DNA from: Willaertia magna
Taxonomy: Eukaryota; Heterolobosea; Eutetramitea; Acrasida; Naegleriidae
NCBI GenBank assembly: GCA_902984215.1
Contig: CADWAF010002457.1
Span: 1-23,527 of the forward strand
Direction of reading: 5' to 3'
DNA length: 23,527 nucleotides
Part shown: piece by piece, positions 10,090-20,571 of the stretch
Position numbering within the stretch: position 1 is the first letter of the stretch
How the letters are laid out: every line of letters begins with the position of its first letter
Made by a program: the position numbers and the translations under genes
The notes under the pieces: generated by a model
The model's input: only the letters and a program-made list of their open reading frames with translations
Told to the model about the DNA's origin: nothing
Databases searched by the model: none

Positions 10090-12828
10090 ATGTCTTTACA
10101 GGATCTGAGGAATGGAAATAATTTATATGACGGAATAGATCCCAATAGTGTAAGTAAATTAAGAATTTATTGGTTGTTAATTTGATTAAATAGCCAATCC
10201 TAGCTACTGTTCAAGCTAGAATTACAGAACAATTAACAAAACAAGTGGAAGAATTAAATTTATCAATTAAGGAAATTGTAAGTAGTCCTTAAGACAAAGA
10301 TGAAATTAACAAATTAATTATAGGATGAAAAAAAGAAAAGAGTTGAACAAGAAAGAGAAAAAATTGGTGTTGAATTATATACCGCTCAACAACAATTAGT
10401 TAAATTGCAAGAGTCATTAGACACTAGACATGATAATCTTACTCTACTCGGCAAACTAAGGGAGGAAACCGAACAAAGAAGAGATGAGTTCCTTCAAAGC
10501 GCAAAGTTAAGAAAACAAGCTATGGATGAACAAGTTAATAAATGTAAGTTCTACTCGTTTAATTGCAGGAAATAATTGAGACAAACACCGTTAGACTTTA
10601 AATTCCAACAAGAATTAGAGAAATTGCAACAACAATTACAAGCAATAGATGTAGCAAACGAAAGAACAAAGAGAGACATTGCAATAAAAAAGAGAAAAGC
10701 TCACAAGATTGAGAAAGAAATTGAAGATGTGGAAAAGTCAAAAAAAATTCAAGACTTCAGAATTGACCAAACGGAACAACAAATAAGAAAACTTAAACAA
10801 CAATACGAAGAATATGAAGAGTTATTACAGGCACAAAAAGAAGAATTTAAAATTGCTAGTGACACCTTATCAGAGGCAACTACAGATATGGATGCGTTAG
10901 ATTTTGAAAAGAAGAGACTTGTACAACAATGGAAGAGTAGTTTGATTGGTATGCAAAGAAGGGATGAAGCCTTGAAGGCTACGGAAGATGGTTTAAAAAA
11001 ACAAAAAGAGCAATTACTTGAAATAGAAAATGAGATTGAGGGATACAAGAGTTCTATAACTGAGCTAACAGAAAAGCACGAACAACTTACTTCTATATTA
11101 ATAAGAAGTGAACACGAGGAACATTATTTAGAAAGACAAATAGAAGAATTGAGGTCTACCCTTGAAATGAAACAACAACAATATCTACAGCTAAGGGAAA
11201 CTCAAGATAAGACAGATATAGAGATTACAAAAGAAGATCAATTTATACGAGCTATTAGAAAGGATATTGACTTGTTAGAAACAAAAGTTGCCAAAGTAAG
11301 CAACAATAGAAGAGAATTAGAGGAAAAATTATTCAACTTGGTCAGTGAACATGTAACAGTAAAGAAAGATTATCAAAATACAATGAAAGAAATTGAAAAG
11401 AGAAGAAAACAAATAATTGATAGAGAAGTAGAATCTTCTCAACTCGAAAACGAACTGTCTAGAATATCTATAGATAAGCTTCAAAGTGAGAGTCACATCA
11501 GTCAATTGGAACAAGTTTTGAAAGAATTGGAAGGAGAGATTAAACAAAAAGATAAACTGATAGAGAAATATGAATTAGAAGTCAGAAGAGGAAATGATGA
11601 GATTGAAAAAAAACAAAGCGAATTGGATAAATTAAACAGATTACATGATAAGCTTAAAGGGGCTCATAAAGATGAGAATGTAGGTCCTCTAGAAGCAACA
11701 ATAAATAATTTAACAAAGGCAATCGAAGCTAAAGAGAGAGAAAATGAACAAGTAAAGAAAGATTGGGTAAGATACCAAAACGAATTAGTTAGATTAATGA
11801 ATAGATCAGACGAATTAAGCGAAGAAATAAAGCACATAAAGAGTAAATATACCATATTGTCTCAAAGAAGAGGAAGATTCACAAATTCAACTAATCACGA
11901 AAGAGAACAAATTAAAGAGTTAACAAGTGAAATGGAGAACATGCACAAGGTATTAGAAAGGTTGAATAACAATATTTCTAAGAATACTGAAATACAATCG
12001 CTTTTAGCTGATTCAAACTTTGATCTTGAAAACAAAATATTGGATAGATTAAGGGAAAGCGAAAGAAAGTCTATACAGCTTCAATCTTCAATAGAGGAAG
12101 CTAAGGACCAAATGAAATATATAACAAATGAACTTGTAGACGTTGAGAAACAAATTATGTACTGGGAGGATAAAATCAAGATACAAAGAGAAATCCAAGA
12201 GGCATTAGATCCAGAAGTAGGACAAGAAGAAATTACAAGAATGAAAAAAGAAATTCACCTTATGGAACAAAAACTAGAAGAATTAAAGAGAGAACAGAAA
12301 AAAAAAATTAAGGAAATGGAAAAAGCTGTTGAAAAACGTGATATTATAATTACCAAAGGAAAAGTAGTCAATCACAAAAATGTAAATAACACAAAAGCAA
12401 ATATTCAAAGAGAACTTGCTTTCCTTAATAGTGAGGTATTAAAAAAGAAAAAGAAGGCTTCTGAAGCTTTCCAAAATATAAAACAGCTTCAAGAAGAGGC
12501 AGAATATAACGCATTTAAAATACAAGAAATAAGAGAATCGATAGACCAAACTAAATTAGATATTGAGAATTTACAAATAGAAATACAAGTACTTAATTTA
12601 AGTAAAACTAAAATATTTTACGACAAGGAAAGAGTAAAGAAAATTATTGACAAATATCAGTTACTATTGAAAAGTTCTGCTTATAAACCTTTTTCCACGG
12701 AAGCAACTGAACTAGAACAACAAAGGAGTATACAAGATAAAATCAGCTACATCATAACCCGTTTATCTCAAGAATACCCAGACTCTTCCAAAAAACTAGA
12801 GATAGTACTTGTTGACAATGATAAATAG
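10090..12828 (+). CDS. CCDC40: CCDC40 (FAP172), axonemal 96-nm ruler coiled-coil protein
   Basis: Four exons (10090-10149, 10194-10277, 10324-10543, 10595-12828) give 865 residues. Introns are 44, 46 and 51 nt, all GTAAGT...TAG. For the third, only the acceptor at 10594 keeps the frame; the nearer AGs at 10568 and 10580 do not. The protein is coiled coil almost throughout. Family landmarks, in order, are LTKQVEELNLSIKEI and GVELYTAQQQL near the N-terminus, then FEKKRLVQQWKSSLIGMQRR, then VGPLEATI, then QIMYWEDKIKIQ followed by DPEVGQEEITRMKKEIHLM, and finally a C-terminal LSQEYPD. Together with CCDC39, this protein forms the molecular ruler along doublet microtubules that sets the 96-nm repeat and positions inner dynein arms and the nexin-dynein regulatory complex. 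Its presence implies a motile flagellum at some life stage. It lacks the long N-terminal extension of vertebrate CCDC40. Confidence 0.94.
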
Positions 12829-13112
12829 TACAGTCCTGTTTTGCTTCTGCAACTATTTTATTGGAAAATGATTCGAGCTCTTCGCAAAGGATGAGGTAAT
12901 TGCCTTGGGAAGATATCGAGCCACTTATTTAAAAATTTATAACGGAAAGCTATCACCCTTTCAATCATCAAATACTCAAAAAATTTCAAAAAAATTGCTT
13001 CAGTGGATTGTCTATGTTTTCATTAAAACAAAATTAAACATCATTTAAAATTAAACTTTAAAAGAATTAAGAAGATATTTATTTTTATCTGTTTATTCTT
13101 CTTTCTAAAAGA
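12829..13112. other. Intergenic region upstream of the formin-RasGEF gene
   Basis: This 284-bp gap holds the 3' flank of CCDC40 and the 5' flank of the formin gene. Roughly 12868-12955 is richer in G+C than other intergenic DNA here and contains a nine-codon ATG-to-TGA reading frame (12868-12894). I find no tRNA, box C/D pattern or longer coding frame. Confidence 0.4.
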
Positions 13113-16100
13113 ATGTTATTCGGAAAATTTAGGAAACGATCTTCCACCGTTAATAATAATACTTTAACCAATGGAACTCAAAATGGATCATCGGCTTCAG
13201 TAGATGAATTAGATAGTTCTGTTAAAGTGTAAGTATTCAATTTAATAATATTAAAATTTCTATATAACCGATTGACAGTAGCTCTAAACTTTTACAATCA
13301 AGAATACAGCATACCGTTGCATTGACAACTGATAGAACAAGTGAAAGGTATTTCATTAATACATTAAATACATCTCCTAATTATGAAATTGTAGAAGAAC
13401 TTTTGGAAATTATAAAAACAAAACCACATGAATGGACTTATAATTTCTGTGAAGGATATGGTTTATTTTCTTTAAATACATTTTTAGTTAAAAATATTAT
13501 GGGAATATTTAATAAAACAACAAGTAGGTTATCCCTAAAGAAAGCAAAAAACACAACAAATACTAATAGTTTGACGGTACCTGAAAATAATCACACAACG
13601 CACCAATCATTAATTACAATATCAAAAGAGGAGGATGATCCATATTTAATTATTTCAAAATGTTTAGAATGTATGAAAGAAATTCTAACTCGTTGCGTTA
13701 ATTTGGATAAAAATCCATTTAAAGATAATTTAGATTTAATTAAAACTATTGGATTAATGTTGGGTTCAACTTTCTTTAAAAAAGATGATTATATTATAAA
13801 ATCAATTTTAGATTCACAAAATACAATTTTAGAAATTTTTAAAATAATTTTACAAAATGATGTAAACGGAATGTCATTTCAATTTATTCTAAAATCAATG
13901 GACAACGTAAGGAGAGTATTTCAAGAACCTAATCGTTTTGTTCATCTGTTTTCTAATTTTAGACATTGTGTACATTTTTATAAGAATAATTTAAATACGT
14001 TACAACAATCAATTGATTTTAATAATTATAAAAATGAAATTGAATTATTTATTTTTAATTTTATTAATTTTATTAGTTTGTTATTTGATAATGTTTTGTT
14101 ACAATCTTTAAGAAATCAAAATACTGAAATAAACAATAATAATAACGAAATAAGACAATTAAGTCAAGAATTTATAAATTTAGGATTATTGGAAAGTGTA
14201 AAAGTTTTATTAAATTGTTCTAATCATTTATCAAATGAAATGAAATCAGCAATTCACCAATTAATTACCCATGAATGTATTGCTGTCGAAGAAAAAGAAC
14301 AATTAAGTAAATATGAACATTTAAATCACATGTCAAGCAAATTATTTAATCAATTGATGGTAAATGAATCATTTGATTCTTTTTGTAAAATTTATAATTT
14401 TTTAATTACTATTTCAAATGGAAGTGAAAAAAAACAAATACAAGAAAATTGGTTAAATCTGGAAAAGATAATGTCAACTGTGATTGTTAATAATCAAGTA
14501 ATTGAAAATAATAATACACAGAATATTAACAGCGCAGTGGATATAGGGAATAGTAATAACAATAATAAAAAGAAGGAGGAAGATAATGCCTTACAACAAC
14601 AATACCAAGAGCAGATAAATACATTACAATCAACAATTAAGAAATTAGAAAAGGAAATTGAAGAATTAAAATTAGAAAATCAGCATTCATTAGCAACTTC
14701 GACCTCATTATCTTCAAGTAGATCAAGTAGATCATTATCTACCTCTCAAGTATCATTAATTAGTACGACAAGTGACAGCTTTATAAATAATAATCACAAC
14801 AGTGCAATAACAAAACAAAGAAGATCAATGAAATTTGATGACAAAGAATTAGATGAAATATCAACAGTTGATTTGACAACACCTAGAACTTTTAATGAAA
14901 TTACAATTACAATGCCAATACTTAATTCTTCTCCAACTAAATCATCTAATTTAAATGTTAACAATCAAAAGAGAAATAGTTCACCTTCCACAAGTAATGT
15001 TGCCATTGGTACAAACAATAATAATTTAATGGTTATGTCAAACACAAGTAGTGAGGATGATATGTTAGATGATGATGACTCAGAACAAAATTTAAGTGAT
15101 TGCAAATCTCCACCACCAATACCAAAAAAACCAAGAAATCGTAGACTATCAACCCTTGTTAATAATGTAGCTATACCTGTATTATCCATCACACCAACCA
15201 GTGTTACAACGCCAACTACTTCTTCAACTACATCTTCACCAAGTTTATCGTCTGCTTTATCTTTTAGAGTTAACAATAATAACAAAAACAATAATAACAA
15301 TTCTACCACTTCATTGATTGATCCAAATTTAGTTAGAAGATTATATTTTGAAACAATTGATCAACACGCTATTTCTAGAACACTATTTCACCACATTCAC
15401 AATAATAACAATAGTAGTCAAAAGAAAAAGATAAATGAAGAAGAATTATTGTATTACTTTAGTGGTAGACAAGTACCATTAAAATCTAGAATGACACTAA
15501 TGGATTTAACTGAAGAAGATGAATATAACAAATCAATAATGGAAAGTGACAATGGTGCAAATGTTTCATTCTTATCAAATAAAAGAATTAAATATATTTT
15601 AAATCAATTGATGGAGAGTTCAACGATTGGAATATTAAATAATGTTGATACAGATTTGAAACAAGCTATTTTAACATTTGACAGAACTAAAATTGATGAT
15701 AAAGTATTAAATATTTTAATTAAAATTTCACCAAAACAGGAAGAGATTGACATGATTAAAACATTTGAAGGTGATGTGGAAAGTTTACATCGTATTGATA
15801 AATTCTTTTATCAATTAAGGGATATACCTTTCTTAAAAGAAAGATTGGAGTGTTGGAAATTTAAATTAGAATATTCAAATGAATTAAATAATTTATTACG
15901 CGATATTGATACATGTAGATTAGCAGCTAAAGAAATAATTTCGTCAAAGAAATGGAAAGAATTATTATTAATTATTTTAAATATTGGTAATTTATTAAAT
16001 AAGAACTCAAATTATTACTGTAGTATAAACGAAGAAGAGATGTGTTGTAAAGGATTTAAATTAAGTTCATTGTTAAAGTTAAAAGATATTAAATCATATA

Positions 16101-19093
16101 ATAATAAGTTTACTTTAATTGAATATTTATCAGATTATTTAAATCAAAATTATCCAGAATTAATGACATTTGACGTTGATTTATTGAATGTGCCATTAGC
16201 AACACAAATTAAAACAATTCAAATTAGAGAAAAATTATACCAATTCCAACAAAATTTACATTTAATCCAACACCAATTATTAATCTTTAAATATAAACCA
16301 AGTATTAGGGATAAATTTGTTTCTGAATTTTCACAATTTAAAGAACAATTATCTTCTGATTTAGATGACAATTTAAATAATAAAATTGAACTAATGTTAG
16401 ATCAATTAGAACATTTGGCTAGATTATATGATGAAGATATTGAAATGATTAAATTACATCCAAACCAATTCTTTACAGTAGTTAATCAATTTATTAACAT
16501 GTTTAAAAATCCATCCACTGTAAAACAATTAATTGATGAAGAGTTTTCAATTGAAGAAAATGAAAATTCAACTAATGATGCAACAAATAATAATAACAGA
16601 TTATCTACTACTAGTACGAATAGTGGTAGATCTTCACCAAGAATGAGTGCTGATGATTTATCACAAATGATTAACATTGATACCACAATAGCGTATAACA
16701 TTAAAAAGAAATTAAAGGGTACTTCTTCACTTAAGGAACCAACAAGTGCAAGAATGATAAAATCTTTGAAATCTTTAAATCTAGGTGTTTCTGTAAGTGA
16801 AGTTGCTATGCAAGATTTAATGCCACCACAAATTCACACTAATCATTCCTCAACTTTTCGTGCCACAGAATCGTCGTTACCCACATCTAATAGTTCAAAA
16901 AGTAATAGTAGTAGTAATGGTAAATTAATGGTTACAACTTCTAAAAGAAGACCATCATTTAGTATGTTATTTAGTTTTGAAACAAAACAATCAGTTGATA
17001 ATAATTCAACGAATAACAAAAGTCCTACTACCCCTTCTGATAATAATGATAATAATTCTTCTAATAATAAGAACGAAACACAGGAGGAAGAAGACGACAA
17101 AACAACAAAAACAGAACAAGCATGTGAAGTAATATATACAATATATGGTGTAAATAGAAAAGAGTTGTGTAAAGCTGAAGATTTAGAATTAATTTATGGA
17201 CCTGGAACAATATATTTATATTATCAAGAAAGAAAAATAGAATACAGAGCTTTTGTTTTTAATTATTTATTCTTTATAGGTAGATTAAATACAGCTACAG
17301 TAATATCTTCTTCCTTAATTAATATGTCAAATAATTTAGAGGAAGATGTGACATTTGATACTCCACCACCGTTATATAAAATTATTTCATTTGAAGATTT
17401 AACGATAAGAGCGATACCAAATACAAGTACTTTACAAAATGCATTTTCCTTACAATCATTTAAAGGAGATGTTGGTGATATCTTTATAGCAAAAGATAAG
17501 TTTGTTAGACAAATATGGATCGATAAAATTCAAAAGATTTTAGATCCACCATTCTTTTCAGAACAATGGACCAAAAAGATTAATGATAATATTCAAAGTT
17601 ATTTAGATAAAACAGATGAAGACCCACAAAGTTATTATACACAACCTTTAGATAATTTAGACGATTTTGACAATTTTAATGATGAAGATTCAATTGAATA
17701 TAGAGGATCTACACAAGAAATTGCTTATGCGTCAAAAGATAAATTACTTTTACATTTAACAGATCCAATTGAACATGATAATAATTTCTTATATACATTT
17801 ATGTTAACGTATAAATCATTTATTTCAACAGATGAAGTCTTAGAATATTTAATTAAAAGATATAATACAAAACCACCTAAAGAATCTGATTTTAATACTT
17901 GGAAACAACATTTATTTGCAATACGTTTAAGAATTTGTCAAATTTTAATGTATTGGATAGAACGTCACTTTTATAATTTCAGAAATGATTCAAAAGTTCA
18001 GAAACGTATGGATTACTTTATTAAAGAAGTAATTGCAAAAACGAAGATGGAGAAAGCGGCTGAAAGAATTTCAAGTGCTTGGGAGATTAGGAAACAACAA
18101 CGTGAAACGTTTTCTATGCAACAAATCCAAAGACAACAAATACAAATGGAATTTCTTAGAAAACAAATTGCTGAATCTGATGGAAAAGATCCTTTATCTC
18201 CAATGTCTGGTTCTGTTTCACCTTCTAGTGCGTTTGGTAATAACAATACACTTAATACTGGAAATGGTGAAAAGACGAGTGGTTCAACTGTTAGACCACG
18301 TAAGGCATCAACTTTTCAAAAGCTATTTAAGTTTTATGATGATAACAACAATGCAGTTACCTCAAATGATGATCCATTAGAAGAAACTGCAACAGAAATT
18401 GCAAGGCAATTAACAATGGTTGATATGGAAATTTATTCAAGAATTCAACCTAAAGAATGTTTAAATCAGGCATGGAATAAGAAAAATCAAAGACAACAAG
18501 CACCTAATATATTTAGTATGATTCAAAGAACAAATAATTTAGTTACGTTTGTATCTTATCATATATTAAAACATGAAAATGTTAAAGACAGAGCTAAAAT
18601 GATACAAAAGTTTATTAAAATTGCCACAGAATTGAAAAATTTAAATAATTTTAATAGTTTAAAAGGTATAATAGGTGGATTAAATTCAAATGCAATACAT
18701 AGATTAAAAAAGACTTGGGCAATCATACCTGATTCAAAATTACAAGAATTTAAAGAATTATGCGCTTTAATGAGTCATACAAGTAATCATAAAAATCTAA
18801 GAGATTTATTACAATCTGTTGAACCACCATCTATACCTTATATAGGGTTATTCTTAACAGATTTAGTTTTTATAGAAGATGGTAATCCAGACCAAAGGGA
18901 TGATAAAATTAATTTTGTAAAACGTAGACATTTGGCAACTGTTATTCGAACCATACAGAAATTCCAAAAAACTCCTTATAACTTCCCTTATCACCCTATT
19001 CGCTCTAAATTAACAAATGTTTATTTTGACATGGATGATGGTCAATTGTATGATATGTCGATAGAACGAGAACCTAGACAACAACAACAGTAA
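13113..19093 (+). CDS. Formin-PH-RasGEF fusion protein
   Basis: Two exons (13113-13228; 13279-19093) with a 50-nt intron give 1976 residues. Domains by residue: GBD/FH3-like helical repeats (about 54-437); short coiled coil (477-510); Ser/Thr/Asn-rich linker; a minimal FH1 with one proline cluster, SPPPIPKKP (about 649); FH2 (about 724-1107) with GFKLSSLLKLKDIKS and IGNLLN; a second disordered linker; PH-like domain (about 1320-1467; YRAFVFNYLFFIGRL to RQIWIDKIQKIL); RasGEF N-motif (about 1510-1627); CDC25-type RasGEF (about 1740-1967) with NFNSLKGIIGGLNSNAIHRL and SIPYIGLFLTDLVFIEDGNP. Formins assemble actin filaments; RasGEFs load Ras with GTP. One polypeptide could therefore couple Ras activation to actin at the cortex. 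The continuous reading frame across all domains makes a false join unlikely. The lasso tryptophans and the usual actin-contact isoleucine of FH2 appear replaced, so nucleation activity is uncertain. Confidence 0.93.
13276..13281 (+). other. Tandem NAGNAG splice acceptor of the formin-RasGEF gene
   Basis: The first intron ends in CAGTAG. Cutting after 13278 gives V-S-S-K across the junction; cutting after 13281 gives V-S-K. Both stay in frame, differing by one serine. Such tandem acceptors often give two isoforms in other eukaryotes. Confidence 0.5.
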
Positions 19094-19129
19094 ATAATAA
19101 CCATTACTTTGTGAATAAATTCTGTACTT

Positions 19130-19956
19130 TTATTTTAGTCTAGGGTTGCGTTGAGGCTTGATAAGAATTTCAACTGGACAACAATTTGTTTTTGAGTTTA
19201 AAACAAACATTACAGTTTCAACTACATCTTCTACTTTAATCATTTTGTCTTGTCTTAATCCTTCATACTTGCCAAATGGCATTCCAGTGTCGGTCAATCC
19301 AGGTTCAATGCATGAAACCTTAACTCCGTGCTCTCTAACATCTTCAAAGAGGCAATGGGAAAATCCAACTACTCCATATTTACTTGCGGTATAACTGGCC
19401 ATGTCAGGTTCTGTTTTTCTTCCAGCAACACTTGCAATGTTAATGATAGCTGGGATAATGTCTTTTGGTGGAGGGGAGCCAGCCTTTGGAATTAATAATG
19501 GTAACAAACAATTGGTAATTCTCATCAAATTTAAAAGATTTACATTTAAGGTGTATTCCCAAGTTTCAACTAGTCTTGTTCCATCTTCTAAATTTTGTAA
19601 GAGACAACAATCTTTTTTAGGTAAAGTTCCAGCGTTGCTTTACAAAAGGAAACGGTCAAAACAATTTAAAATTTTAACACTTACTTAATTAAAGCATACA
19701 ATTCATTAGTAATGCTTTTAATTTCAATGACAGCTTCGTCAACAGACTCTTTCTTGCTAAAGTCAGTAGGAATCAAATGAATTTTAATACCCTTATTTTG
19801 CTCTTGTAATGCTCTTTGAATTTCCTTTAATTTTCCTTCATTTCTTGCTAATAAAATTAAATTACAACCCAAACTGCCTAATTGATTTGCAATACCTTCA
19901 CCAATACCAAATGACGCACCAGTGATTGCTGCATATCTGTTTTTTAAATCTAACAT
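19130..19956 (-). CDS. Short-chain dehydrogenase/reductase copy B (intact)
   Basis: Minus-strand SDR in two exons, 19956-19685 and 19637-19130, with a 47-nt intron (GTAAGT...AAG), giving 259 residues. I start at 19956 rather than the in-frame ATG at 20025 because the shorter start (MLDLKNRYAAITG) matches the start of copy A (MLELKNKFAVITG). In copy A the sequence upstream contains a stop. The cofactor motif is TGASFGIGEG; NNAG is formed across the splice junction; catalytic Ser (NIAS) and YTASK are present, followed by IEPG. Exon 1 is exactly 272 nt in both copies, and the intron sits at the same codon and phase, so the two arose by duplication of an intron-bearing gene. They now lie about 14 kb apart in opposite orientation. 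The substrate is unknown. The gene converges on the formin-RasGEF gene with only 36 bp between stop codons. Confidence 0.92.
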
Positions 19957-20078
19957 TTTATTTTGAATTCGTTTGATTTCGCTCGCTCTTAGATTTCGAA
20001 AATTTGATTTTATACGTATATTCACATGGGCAATTAAAGATTATTTACTTTTATAATTTGCTATTTTAAGAGAGGCAG

Positions 20079-20129
20079 GTCCATGGAAAAACCACATAAA
20101 ATTCTTTTTTTAACTTTGTCCATGGAAAA
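20079..20129. repeat. Pair of direct repeats with palindromic core
   Basis: GTCCATGGAAAA occurs at 20079-20090 and again at 20118-20129, start-to-start 39 bp. Each copy contains the 8-bp palindrome TCCATGGA. They lie 120-170 bp upstream of the SDR copy B start, so a paired binding site is possible. No known factor is recognised. Confidence 0.5.
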
Positions 20130-20222
20130 TTCCAGGTAAAAATCAAAACTAGATCTCTTGTGGAAAAAGGACGAATAAAGGAGAGAACCAAATTAAATGA
20201 TTTCAAACCTTCATTCAAAAGA

Positions 20223-20265
20223 AACTAAGTCAATTTATTAAAAGCTTTTAATAAATTAACTAAGT
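20223..20265. repeat. 26-bp perfect palindrome flanked by 8-bp direct repeats
   Basis: Positions 20232-20257 form a perfect 26-bp palindrome centred on AAAAGCTTTT. AACTAAGT lies one base before it (20223-20230) and again directly after it (20258-20265). The layout resembles a target-site duplication around a tiny inverted-repeat remnant, or a symmetric protein-binding or cruciform site. Confidence 0.7.
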
Positions 20266-20349
20266 AGTAACCTAATTCTGGGTGTCAAATATACAACAGT
20301 TTACGATTTCGATAATTGACAGAAATTCCTGTTCTCTAGTATTTAAATT

Positions 20350-20381
20350 CTACATTAATTAACTAGGAACAATTAATGTAG
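20350..20381. repeat. 11-bp inverted repeat (hairpin)
   Basis: CTACATTAATT at 20350-20360 is the exact reverse complement of AATTAATGTAG at 20371-20381, with a 10-nt spacer. It lies about 190 bp upstream of the cyclase start. There is no T-run typical of a terminator, and the genome is eukaryotic, so a regulatory or mobile-element origin is more plausible. Confidence 0.6.
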
Positions 20382-20571
20382 TTGCGATTCTGTAAATTAA
20401 AAGCGCCATTTTTTTGTGGGTTTATATTATTTTGCAAAAAAAAGCCAATAAAAATGTTCATCCACAGTTAGAAACTGTTGCTATTTATTAATATTTATTA
20501 TCACTCCTTTTTTTTGGAAATATTATATATTTAATATTACCCAACTAAAAATTTAAAATCATCAAGAAATA

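Larger units (their letters stand above)
19957..20571. other. Divergent intergenic region between SDR copy B and the cyclase gene
   Basis: No coding frame that I can support beyond a possible 23-residue upstream extension of the SDR. The region holds a 12-bp direct repeat (20079 and 20118), a 26-bp perfect palindrome flanked by 8-bp direct repeats (20223-20265), an 11-bp inverted repeat (20350-20381) and a weak E2F-like AAGCGCCATT at 20401-20410. It probably contains promoters for both flanking genes. Confidence 0.7.

Noticed and set aside
10576..10594. Starting CCDC40 at the TTG near 10576
   Set aside because: Three short upstream exons extend the protein with conserved CCDC40 N-terminal sequence, and the third intron ends at 10594, so this stretch is intronic.
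12868..12960. tRNA or small nucleolar RNA in the G+C-richer patch before the formin gene
   Set aside because: There is no T-loop consensus, no paired acceptor ends and no convincing box C/D motifs.
14965..15309. Minus-strand 114-codon frame opposite the formin gene, and similar ones at 16486-16701 and 16843-17100
   Set aside because: They are mirror readings of Asn/Ser/Thr-rich linker codons, giving Leu/Val-rich nonsense without family features.
14140..17080. AAT/AAC-rich tracts as a microsatellite or CRISPR-like array
   Set aside because: They are in-frame asparagine-rich coding segments of the formin linkers, with no spaced identical repeats.
18033..18380. Plus-strand 115-codon frame inside the RasGEF region
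   Set aside because: It overlaps the conserved RasGEF frame and has no recognisable features of its own.
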